NCBI RefSeq assembly: GCF_030077865.1
Contig: NZ_JASDDP010000023.1
Length of the DNA: 37,009 bases
Reading direction: 5' to 3' (one strand)
Origin: Mycoplasma_H phocimorsus
GTDB taxonomy: Bacteria; Bacillota_I; Bacilli_A; Mycoplasmatales; Metamycoplasmataceae
Shown in pieces: positions 9,667-18,009 of this stretch. Position 1 is the stretch's first letter. Every line of letters begins with the position of its first letter. The notes beneath the pieces are model-generated. The model saw only the letters and a program-made list of their open reading frames with translations. It ran no database searches and had not been told where the DNA came from. Both the position numbers and the translations under genes were made by a program.

Positions 9667-10272
9667 ATGAAGAAAAAGATATTATTCTTTTTAGCTAGTG
9701 CTTCTTTAGCATTAACACCAATTATTGCTCTTTCTTGCTCGATAAATAAAAAAGATGAAATTAAAAAACAAAAGAAGGAAATTTTAAATAATACAACAAA
9801 AAATATTACTAATTCAACATTAGATACAAATTCAAACTATAATAATTCGAAAGAATTAGATTCTAAAACTTATAACACTCAGATTAATAATCCAACGGTG
9901 ATAGTGATTATTTATAATAATCCTAAAAATTTAGATCCAAATACTTTTGTTAAACCAAATGTTAATATTCCAAAGAAATGCGAATGCATTCCTAATGAAG
10001 CTAGTAAATTAAATTTAATACCTTCAAGCAATTTTGTTGGTAAAGAATTTATTAATGAAGGAATAACATTTATTAATAATAAAAAACTGGATCCTAAAAC
10101 TTTTATTAAACCAATTATTACTGATCCAAAACCTTTTCGCGAATTAAAATGATATGAAAGACTTAATGAATGAGTAAATAAAAATCGTTATAAAACAGCT
10201 GCTATTATAATAGGAACTGTTTCAACACTATTTACGCTTGCAACATCAATTTCTCATAAGTTTTTTGAGTAA
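9667..10272 (+). CDS. Small lipoprotein with spaced LDPxTF repeats and a C-terminal membrane segment
   Basis: 201 aa when two TGA codons are read as Trp. It has a lysine-rich start, a hydrophobic stretch and a lipobox ending ALSC, so a cleaved, lipid-anchored surface protein is expected. The middle is Asn/Lys-rich and carries three spaced versions of a short motif: LDSKTY, then LDPNTFVKP, then LDPKTFIKP. Near the C-terminus a 20-residue hydrophobic segment (about 178-197) is followed by a short basic tail, so the protein would be anchored at both ends, an unusual topology. The start has GAGGTG 7 nt upstream, and a strong terminator follows. No family is recognised. Confidence 0.8.
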
Positions 10273-10288
10273 ATAAAATGCAATAAAT

Positions 10289-10317
10289 AAAAAGAGAGGC
10301 ACAATGTCTCTCTTTTT
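10289..10317 (+). terminator. Rho-independent terminator after the small lipoprotein
   Basis: Perfect 10-bp stem (AAAAAGAGAG with CTCTCTTTTT), 9-nt loop, ending in a T-run 17 nt after the stop codon. It is symmetrical enough to work in both directions. Confidence 0.9.
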
Positions 10318-10664
10318 GTTTACTAAATTTAATAATATATTTGTTAAAAATAAATATTAACTTATTTTTTGTTATTTAATATTTTCGAAAAACTACAAAT
10401 TATATTTACTAAATTCTCGATATTTTAATACTGTAAATAAATAAACTATATTAATAAACTGTTTACTTGGGTTTTCAATATATGTAACATGTTTGATCGG
10501 TATTGCAACTTAGATTTATCACTTTTATTTAATTTATATTTTTTATTTAATGATCTAGAGAGATATACCTTGCATTTTTGGTGCGTTTTTTAGTTTAAAA
10601 ATGTAAAAAATTCATATAAATAATCTATATAATATTAAGTAAAACAAAATAAAAAAAGGTAAAT
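10318..10664. other. Intergenic region, no gene seen
   Basis: Both strands are closed by stops in every frame over useful lengths. It includes a slightly less AT-rich stretch around 10465-10515 and the -10 box for the next gene at its right end. No tRNA-like or riboswitch-like fold could be recognised by eye. Confidence 0.5.
10628..10633 (+). promoter_or_regulatory. Probable -10 box of the gene at 10665
   Basis: Perfect TATAAT 31 nt upstream of ATG 10665; an AAAGG ribosome site lies between. No clear -35 box. Confidence 0.45.
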
Positions 10665-12062
10665 ATGAATTCTAAAGTAGTAAAGTTAATTGGATTTGCA
10701 AATTTAACATGTATTTTTAATATAACAACTATTAGTTGTTCAACAATAAAAGTTAAAATGGATGAAGTAAAAATTAAGTATGAAACTTTAAAAGGTTTTG
10801 AAAGCCACAAAACTAAGCAGGTTGAACTTTCTAATTTAGTAAAAGATCAAATAATACTAGAAAAGGCTGATTTGATAACTAAAGCTGCTTTATCTCCAAT
10901 TGTTAATAAAACAATTGGTTTAATACAAACTGCACCATTATCAACTGTTAAAAATGTAGCAACATTTATTCATAGTGAAAGCTATAAAGCTTATCAAAAA
11001 AGTTCTAAAAGTAAAACTTTAATTAGAAAAGGAATAACATTTTTAGGCACGCTTGCACTTAATGGTGCTATTTCATTAGTTATATATTTTGAACAATATC
11101 ATCCAACAACAAAACATAAAATCAAATCATATTTACTTTCGCTTTTATATGCGGCTATAGAAAGATTTGCATTTGACAAAATTCCGCATAATAGTAAAGA
11201 ATTTAGAGAATTGATGCTTAATTTATTTAGATATAGCGATATTCAAAAAGAAAATTTATATACATTTTTGAAAAATAAAATTTTTGAAAATTTTATTAAT
11301 GCAATAAATATTAAAAACATTATTAATGGTAATTTAAAAACTTCTGTTCAGAATACAATTACAAAAACATTTAATGGTGAAATATTTAAAGAAATATTTA
11401 TTTCTGGTACAGGTTTATTATCATCATGAATGACTGATATGTTTAAGAATGAAGAGCTTTTGCTCTCATTACTAAATTATTTTTATAAAAATAAAGATAG
11501 TTTAATAAAATGATCATTTAACAATAAAGAATTTGAAAACTTTTTTAAAGAAGATATAAATGAATTAAACAAAAGTGAAAATGATGATAAAATTAATAGC
11601 AATATAATGGATTTATTTTTCGATGAATTAAAACAAAATAATAATGAAATAATTGACTTAAAAAATATAATAGAATTATTAAAAAATTTTCAAAAAGAAA
11701 ATAATTTATATGAAGTTTTAAATGTGTTGAAGATTTTGGAAATTAAAGATTTTGAAAATAAAATAAAAAATGTATTGAATGAAAGCAAGAAATATGTAAG
11801 TATTTTATTTGTTGTATTTTTTGTTTCTTTGATTGATTCAATTAAGATTGGGTTAGCAAATTATCAACGTTTTAAAAATGTAGAAAAAATAAATGAAAAA
11901 GTTAATTATTTTATTTGTTTAATATTAAAATTTATTAACAAAATATATCAAAAAGTTTTTGTAAAATCTGAAAAAGAGATATTAATAAAAAATGAGTTTA
12001 GAAAAAAAATAATTTCATATATTATGGCGGAGTCAAAATTAGTTGAGAAAAAATTAAATTAA
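10665..12062 (+). CDS. Putative lipoprotein, mostly helical, unknown function
   Basis: 465 aa with TGA as Trp. The first 26 residues resemble a lipoprotein signal ending TTISC, although the hydrophobic core is interrupted by Asn, Thr and Cys, so export is likely rather than certain. Hydrophobic stretches near residues 125-145 and 380-397 could be membrane helices. The rest is Lys/Asn/Glu-rich and predicted helical, without recognisable motifs. An AAAGG ribosome site precedes the ATG. No clear terminator follows; instead comes a long decayed region. It is probably a lineage-specific surface protein, like many genes of this sort in mycoplasmas. I do not recognise the family. Confidence 0.7.
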
Positions 12063-13045
12063 ATTTAATAAAATAATTGTTTTGCTTTTAAATAAAACTT
12101 TTTCGGTGCGTGTTGTATTAATTTTATCCACCGCTTTTAATAAAGTTATATTTTTTTAAATTTTCGCCTGGTTGCTTCATTTCAATTTTCATTAGATCTT
12201 TTTTGTAATTATGCATATGGTTTCCCTTTTATGTTTTTATAATTTAATCATTTTTTTGAAATGCTTATTTTTTCAAATTCTATTCCGTTATCAATTGTTT
12301 TTGGTTTATCAATATAATTATTTTTTGTAATAAATTATTTTAATTTTCAATTAGCAAATATTGCAGTTCCATTGTTATTTTTTGTTAGTATCATCATTTT
12401 TTATAAATTATTATTCTTTTTTTCTAGCAATAAATCAGCTTTTCAGTAGTTATATTCTATTTTTAAATCAATATTTTTTGGTTTTGTTTAAAATTAAAAA
12501 TAAAAAATCGACATTAATAGTTAGTCTTTTTATTACAAATTTATGGCTTTACTGTTTTTTATGAAAATTTTTTAATCTGTTTTTTTATTAAAATTCAAGA
12601 ATTTATTTAAATTAATTAAAAAATATTTTTAAAAATTGTTAAATTTGTGTTTTTTTAAATTTTATTGTGAACGGTTTTAATTTTAAAAAATAATTTTCAT
12701 TATATTTGCTTTTAAATAGCTAATTTAAATTTTCAAATTCAAAATTAATTAAAACGAAATATGTATTTATAGTATTAGGAACTTCATTGTCATCTTGTTT
12801 GCAATCTCAAATTGATAATTGCTAAAATAGTTTGAATTTATACTTATTTCACTAAAAATGATCAAAAAACTTTTTTATAATAAATACAAATATTAAATTT
12901 ATGAATAAATAATTTTTTTGTTACATAATAATAATTTTTTAAGTTATATCGTAAGTAATTTTAAACTACAATTTAATAAATTAACATCAATTGTCAAATC
13001 TTAATTTTTTTATATTATTTTTTATTTTGTTTTTTGATTATCTTC
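12063..13045. other. About 1 kb without intact genes: IS30 fossil plus AT-rich DNA
   Basis: The left part (to about 12460) contains a decayed transposase on the minus strand, listed separately. From about 12560 to 13045 all frames are broken. On the minus strand near 12720-12800 there is a short stop-free run ending in an Asn/Glu/Phe-rich stretch, but nothing identifies it. No terminator hairpin or RNA gene was recognised. Confidence 0.6.
12124..12460 (-). pseudogene. Decayed IS30-family transposase, C-terminal half
   Basis: Reading the minus strand across frame breaks gives pieces in the right order for an IS30 transposase. A YWKADLLLEKK piece (12421-12460) matches the HWEADLVIGK catalytic Asp region. 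A TIDNGIEFEKI piece near 12270-12300 matches the second catalytic motif, TDNGxEF. KGKPYA and a PGENLKKYNF piece match the KPY and PKG motifs near the C-terminus, where the third catalytic Glu should lie. At least three in-frame TAA stops and frameshifts break it, and the N-terminal helix-turn-helix part is not recognisable. No terminal inverted repeats were found. It is an old, inactive insertion. Confidence 0.75.
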
Positions 13046-13393
13046 TTAAATATTAGGCTTCTTTTCAGATTGTATATTTTTTATTATCATATCAATCTTA
13101 AGTCCTTCTTCCATCACTTCATCTAATTTAAAAATAATATTAGGAATTTTTCTTCATTTTAAATATAGCGCTAATTGTTTTTTAATGTAGTTTGTTGCTG
13201 AAACTAATTTTTCTAATCCCTTATTAGGTTTTTTAAAAAAACTAACAAAAACTTTAGCGACTGATAAATCATTTGAAAGCCTAATATCAATTATAGAAGG
13301 AAATATTAGATCTTTATCATCTAATCCTTCTATAATAATTCCTAAAACTTGTTTTAAATGCTCTTCTCTTCTTGCTGCTGGTATACTTCTCAT
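13046..13393 (-). CDS. rbfA: Ribosome-binding factor A
   Basis: 115 aa, the usual length. RbfA binds the 30S subunit late in maturation near the 5' helix of 16S rRNA. The family pattern is visible: a short N-terminal helix with RREEHLKQVL, an acidic middle strand, DLSVAKVFVS, and a C-terminal RKIPNIIFKLDE strand. One TGA is read as Trp. ATG 13393 has AAAGG upstream, inside the end of ylxM, whose stop codon is only 1 nt away, so rbfA is probably translated with ylxM and ftsY from one message. No strong terminator is visible downstream. Confidence 0.93.
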
Positions 13394-13394
13394 A

Positions 13395-13613
13395 CTAACC
13401 TTTCATTTTTTTATCTATTTCTTCTAACTTATTCATAGAAGATTTAACTGATTCATAGGCATTATTTCTTGTTGTGTTAAGAATTTCTCCTATTTCTCCA
13501 TAGCTCATATCTTCAATTAAATACATTTGAAATATTTCTTGCTGTTTAACAGTCAAAAAATGTCTATATTTATCTCATAACTCTAAAAATCTTGTTCTTT
13601 TTTCAATTTCCAT
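13395..13613 (-). CDS. ylxM: YlxM/p13-like sigma-type helix-turn-helix protein of the SRP pathway
   Basis: 72 aa with one TGA Trp. It resembles the UPF0122/YlxM family: an N-terminal helix, a QQEIFQMYLIEDMSYGEIGE stretch like sigma factor region 4, and a second helix with TTRNNAYESVKSSMNKL. The family has about 100-110 residues, so this one is short at the C-terminus. YlxM is known from SRP operons, usually with ffh, and has been linked to SRP GTPase activity; here it sits with ftsY. Its ATG overlaps the ftsY stop as TAATG, so it is expressed by translational coupling. It was missing from a simple long-ORF view because of size. Confidence 0.88.
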
Positions 13614-14743
13614 TATTGCTCCACTAAATCTTTTGTCATTCCATAAATATAATTATCTAAATCGAATTCTTTTAAATCTTCAATACCTTCGCCAAGGCCT
13701 ACTAATTTAACATCAATATCAAATTCATCTTTTATTGATAAAGCAATTCCGCCTTTAGAAGTTCCATCCATTTTTGTTAAAATAATGCCTGTTAACTTAG
13801 TTATAATATTAAATTCCCTTGCTTGAGAAATTCCATTTTGTCCTGTAGTAGAATCAAGCACTAATAAGCACTCATGTGGCATATTTTCATCTAAACGATG
13901 AAGAATTTTATAAATCTTTTGAAGTTCATTCATAAGATTTACTTTATTTTGTAATCTGCCTGCTGTATCAATAATTAATAAATCAAAATTAGACTCTTTT
14001 GCTTTTTCAATTGCCTTAAAAACAACACTGGCTGGATCAGCATTTTGTTTTTCAGATTTAACAATTTCACAACCGATTTTATTAGTTCAAACATTAAGTT
14101 GTTCAACAGCTCCTGCTCTAAAAGTATCTGCTGCTGCCACTAAAACTTTTTTACCTTTTTTAACATATGAATTTGCTAATTTGGCAATAGATGTTGTTTT
14201 ACCTGAACCATTAACACCAATAACTATAAAAACATTTAACCTTCCGTCTTTATAATTTAAAGTTGTATTTACGCTTGTTCTATTGGCATAAACCATAAAC
14301 ATTTTGTCTACTAAAATTTCAGCAATTTCTTTAGGATCGTTTACTTGATTGAGTGCTGCTTCTTTTTTAATTTCATCAACAATAATCATTACTAAATTTG
14401 CGGAAATATCTGACATTATAAGAATTTCTTCAAGATCGTCATAAAAATTATCATTAACAAATTTATACTTGCCTTGAAGTTCTATAATTTTTCTTGAAAA
14501 TGAATCATTAATTTTAGAAAGACCTGCAATATATTTATCAGTATTATGTTTTTTATAATAATTTTTTGCTACAGCTTCAAAACCTTCTTTTTCTGTTTTA
14601 ATAATCTTTTTTTCTATTTTTTGTTGCTTTAATTCTTGTTGTTTTTTAAAGTGCTGTTCCTTATCTTTTCCTTCTTGTTTTATATCAACTTTTTGTTCAT
14701 CTAAACTAAACACTTTGTTTTTTAATCATTTAAAAAATCCCAT
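13613..14743 (-). CDS. ftsY: Signal recognition particle receptor FtsY
   Basis: 376 aa. It is the membrane-associated GTPase that receives ribosome-nascent chain complexes from SRP. After an N-terminal MGFFKWL amphipathic start and a Lys/Glu-rich stretch comes the NG domain. G1 is GVNGSGKTTS near residues 176-185, followed by DTFRAGA (206-212), IDTAGR, TKMDG and a late GLGE motif. The full NG domain distinguishes it from a truncated copy, and the lack of an M domain distinguishes it from Ffh. TGA encodes Trp at two sites. The ATG lies 9 nt after a TATAAT, with no Shine-Dalgarno, so its message is probably leaderless or nearly so. It leads ftsY-ylxM-rbfA. Confidence 0.95.
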
Positions 14744-14752
14744 AGTTCTTAT

Positions 14753-14758
14753 ATTATA
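14753..14758 (-). promoter_or_regulatory. -10 box close to ftsY start, in a divergent promoter region with tpiA
   Basis: TATAAT on the minus strand ends 9 nt before ATG 14743. The 51-bp gap to tpiA on the other strand must hold both promoters, so they overlap. For tpiA there are TATA-rich hexamers at 14760-14780 and a strong AAAGGAG ribosome site. Confidence 0.55.
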
Positions 14759-14794
14759 GTAAAATATAAATATAAAATATAAAAGGAGTTAAAA

Positions 14795-15511
14795 ATGATT
14801 GTTATTGGTAATTGAAAAATGAACAAGACTTTTGCTGAAACAAAAGAATTTATTGAAGAATTTGCAAAACTATACAAAGAAAATAGTGCTAAAATTTGTG
14901 GCTGTACAAAATTTGCTATTGCTGCACCATTTACAAGTTTAAGCGCTTTTGTTGGGAAAGAAATTTCTGTTGCTGCACAAAACGTTTCATACCACAATCC
15001 TGGAGCACATACGGGGGAAATTAGTGCTAACATGTTGACTGACTTAGGGGTAAAATATGTAATTTTAGGTCACTCTGAAAGAAGACAAGATAACTTTGAA
15101 ACAAATCAAGATGTTAATTTAAAGGCAAAAGTTGCTTTAGAAAACGGAATAACTCCTGTTATTTGTGTAGGTGAAACATTAGAACAATATGAAGCTGGAG
15201 AAACCAAAGAAGTTGTTTCTAAACAATTAAAAGAATCTTTAAAAGATTTAGACTTAACAAAAATTATTGTTGCATATGAGCCAATTTGAGCTATAGGTAC
15301 AGGTAAAGTTGCTACGGCTCAAATAGCTGATGACATTTGTAAACATATTAAAGAAGAAACATCAAAAGATTTAATTGTTCAATATGGTGGTAGTGTAAAA
15401 CCTGATAATATTTCAGAATTAAATGATATGGCGCATATTGATGGTTTTCTTGTTGGTGGTGCTTCACTTGACGCTAATGGATTTATTAAACTAATTACAT
15501 TAAATAAATAA
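14795..15511 (+). CDS. tpiA: Triosephosphate isomerase
   Basis: 238 aa. It interconverts dihydroxyacetone phosphate and glyceraldehyde-3-phosphate in glycolysis. The catalytic residues are present: Lys8 in GNWKMN, His93 in GHSERR and Glu162 in AYEPIW. The phosphate-binding loop region AIGTGK and the later YGGSVK and GGASL motifs are also present. The true start ATG 14795 has AAAGGAG upstream; the next ATG (14819) would remove Lys8. Two TGA codons are read as Trp, including Trp7 beside the catalytic Lys. It is divergent from ftsY and ends at a shared terminator. Confidence 0.97.
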
Positions 15512-15530
15512 TTTAATATTCAAAAATTAA

Positions 15531-15555
15531 AAAAGCCATTTTTAAAGTGGCTTTT
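15531..15555. terminator. Bidirectional terminator between tpiA and the MIB-like gene
   Basis: Stem AAAAGCCA..TT with AA..TGGCTTTT, flanked by A-run and T-run, between two convergent stop codons (15511 and 15563). Confidence 0.85.
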
Positions 15556-15562
15556 ATTTTTA

Positions 15563-17185
15563 TTAAGCTGAAATTTTGGCTAATTTACGTAATATGCCAA
15601 GATTCTTTTTGCCTTGTTCAGTCAGTTTATTAGGATCTTTAGGTGATATTTTATTAACATTGCCTTTAAATACTATTTCAGAGCCTGAATAATCATAATC
15701 TAATACTTCAAAGTTTGCTTCATTTAACTCTGTAGCATCTATTTGGAAATCACTGTTAGTTCCGCCATTTAATGTTAATTTAGTTAATCTAACTTTTTTG
15801 CCTCTGCTGTCAGTAAAATCGAATTTTAGCCCTTTTAATGATTTTAAATCAGTATCAGAAAGATCTAGTTCTGTTGGATAACCAACTTTTTTAGAACCTT
15901 TAAAAAAGTCTTCATTTTTTCTGTCTTCATAAACCATTTTTAGGCCTTTGTTTATTTTGCTAAATTTATTATCATCATTGCATATATCTTCTTTATTAAA
16001 ATATAATGAATTAAAAACGATTTTTTTGCCTCCGCTTGTATCTGTGCCTAATCCAATTTCATTAGCATAATTATTATTGTTTATATTGGAAATATTTTCT
16101 AAAAATAATGGATTAATTGATCAAGTTTTTGAATTGACATCTGAATTGCTAAATAAATCTAATTGTTTAATTTTTTTATTTTTTAAATGTTTTAATATAT
16201 CAATTCTATTATCTTTGAAAATTAAAGTTACTTGCGGCGTATCTTCTTGTAAAGATTCAAAAATTAGTTTTAAATTTCTTGTGTCGTCTTTATGTGTACC
16301 AATATTAGTAAAACGATATTGAATAACTTTTTTATTATCATTTTCAAGCAATTCATTAACGCTTCTAAAAGTGGTAAGGCCAAATACATTACTTAAATCT
16401 GCATCAACTGAATATCCATTTCTAATATTTAGCTTATTATTGCCATTTTTATCTTCTAATTTAAATATCTTTATTTCATGGTTTTTTGTGCTTACTCCAT
16501 ATTTAAAAAATTCAGTGCCTTTTCCTTTTTTGTCTTCTTGAAGTTGATTTTCTGATTTACTCCAACCAGTATAACTTCCTGTTCCATAGTTCCCTCCTGT
16601 TGAATCAGCACTTTCTTCATATAGGCCACCGATTATATTTTCATTTGATGGGGCGGGGCTTGGAGCGGGAGAAGGTTCAGGTGCAGGTGCTGGCGAAGGT
16701 ATTGAAGGTGCTGGCACAGGTATAGGCGCTGGTTTAGGGGTTGGCGGGGTTGGAATTGGTGCTGGTGTTGGTGAAGCTGGTTTAGGATTTGGTTTTGGTG
16801 TTGGTATTTCAGAAGGCTTTATTATAAGGTCGGGCACTTTTGTGATTCTTTGCAGCTTTTCTTTTTCTTTTTTAGGAATAAAAGGTGTTAATTTATTTTC
16901 AAGAATATTTATAGTTTTATTACTATTTGGAATTTCTATAGGTAATGGTTCTTTTCGGGGTGGTAATTTAGGAATATTTTCTTTAAAATTTATGTCAGCA
17001 ATATAGATTTTATTGCTATTTTGTTGTCTTGCGTTATTTTGTAATTTATTTAAATCATTACTTTCAAATATATGAGTTTTGTTATCATTAAGAAAATGTT
17101 TATAAATAAAATAGCCGGTTGTTGTTGCAATTGGTAATACTGAAAATGATGTTGTAAATAATATAATTCGATTTTTTCTTTTCAT
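15563..17185 (-). CDS. Putative immunoglobulin-blocking virulence protein (MIB-like)
   Basis: 540 aa with TGA as Trp. Layout: a basic start and one N-terminal membrane helix (about residues 7-27), a polar stretch, a Pro/Ala/Thr/Ser-rich spacer (about 124-182), then a globular region. The C-terminal half matches what I know of mycoplasma immunoglobulin-binding proteins: a WSINP motif, an INKGLRMVY-like segment (here INKGLKMVYEDR), a GYPTELDLSD...SLKGL strand repeat, and a final ATELNEANFEVL segment. MIB grips the light chain of host IgG so that its partner serine protease MIP can cut the heavy chain. No MIP-like gene lies beside it. At 540 aa it is shorter than the roughly 700-800 aa of most MIBs and close to Protein M in size. 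There is a weak ribosome site and a -10 box 37 nt upstream. Confidence 0.85.
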
Positions 17186-17221
17186 AAAATTTCTCTATTT
17201 CTTAAAAATTTAATATTTAAA

Positions 17222-17227
17222 ATTATA
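17222..17227 (-). promoter_or_regulatory. Probable -10 box of the MIB-like gene
   Basis: TATAAT on the minus strand 36 nt upstream of ATG 17185. No clear -35. Confidence 0.4.
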
Positions 17228-17410
17228 TTACATTTTTGTGCGATTTTAATTTTATAAAATATTGTATAAAATGGCTTTTTTATTAATACTAAGTTTACTG
17301 AAAAATTCATTGAAATTATATTTAATGACTATATAGAAAATAAAATTTTGCATATTTTTTAATTAAAATTAATAAAATAATTTTCATAACTTTGACATAA
17401 AAAAATAATA

Positions 17411-17435
17411 AAACACTTGTTAGTTGCAAGTGTTT
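17411..17435 (-). terminator. Terminator after the DJ-1/PfpI gene
   Basis: Perfect 9-bp stem AAACACTTG with CAAGTGTTT, 7-nt loop, with T-runs on both strands; 13 nt beyond the stop codon at 17449. Confidence 0.85.
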
Positions 17436-17448
17436 TTGTACATATTTT

Positions 17449-18000
17449 TTATCCTTTAGGATTTAAAGCTGACTTAATTTGATTTTTTAATTCTTCTGAA
17501 TATAATGTTTTAACCATGAGTAAGCCCAATTCATATGCTGCATATGGTGACTTACCTGTAATTAAATTATTACAAATGCTTGTTTGTGATGTGTTTCTTT
17601 TGCCTGCTTGTAAATCTTTAATAGGATATGAAGAGTAAGAATAATTTTCAATAATTCCCTTTTCATAAAGAACATTTCCTGCATCACAAATAGCAAAAAC
17701 AGGTTTATTATTATTTAAAAAATATCTTGCTATCTCTATAGCAGCATTATCTTCTCTCATAGTAAGGCAATGTTGTCCGCCAGGAATAAATATTGCGTCG
17801 TAATTTATTACATTTGGTCAGTAAGTAAGAGATTCAACAACAATAATTTTGTGTTGACCTTTTATTAAGGTTCCTTGTTTTTCATGCAACGGATTATAGA
17901 ATTCTATTTCAATAGCTGGATCTGCTTTTCTTAAAATAGTTAGTGGGGTTGTTAACTCTATATCATTGTAATTATTATATGAAACAACTAATAATTTCAT
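17449..18000 (-). CDS. DJ-1/PfpI family protein
   Basis: 183 aa. The family comprises small glutamine amidotransferase-like folds, including DJ-1, glyoxalase III-type deglycases and chaperones. The nucleophile elbow is FAICDAG with Cys105, at the same place as Cys106 of DJ-1; the usual next residues are AG or HG, and here they are DAG. An IFIPGG motif and an early Glu in DIELTTPL fit the family. A matching catalytic His is not obvious, so substrate and activity are open. Oxidative or carbonyl stress protection is the common guess. AGGAGG lies 5 nt before the ATG, inside the end of pheT (stop 9 nt upstream), so it is probably cotranscribed with rarA-pheS-pheT. Confidence 0.88.
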
Positions 18001-18009
18001 TGTTTCCTC

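Noticed and set aside
10320..10640. tRNA or riboswitch in the gap before 10665
   Set aside because: I looked for a cloverleaf or long pairing and found none by eye. A tRNAscan-SE or Infernal run would settle it.
12361..12564. 67-codon plus-strand frame in the 12-13 kb gap
   Set aside because: Phe/Leu-rich translation of AT-rich DNA lying opposite the IS30 fossil; no ribosome site.
14749..15033. 94-codon minus-strand frame opposite tpiA
   Set aside because: Antisense shadow of a clear tpiA with all catalytic residues.
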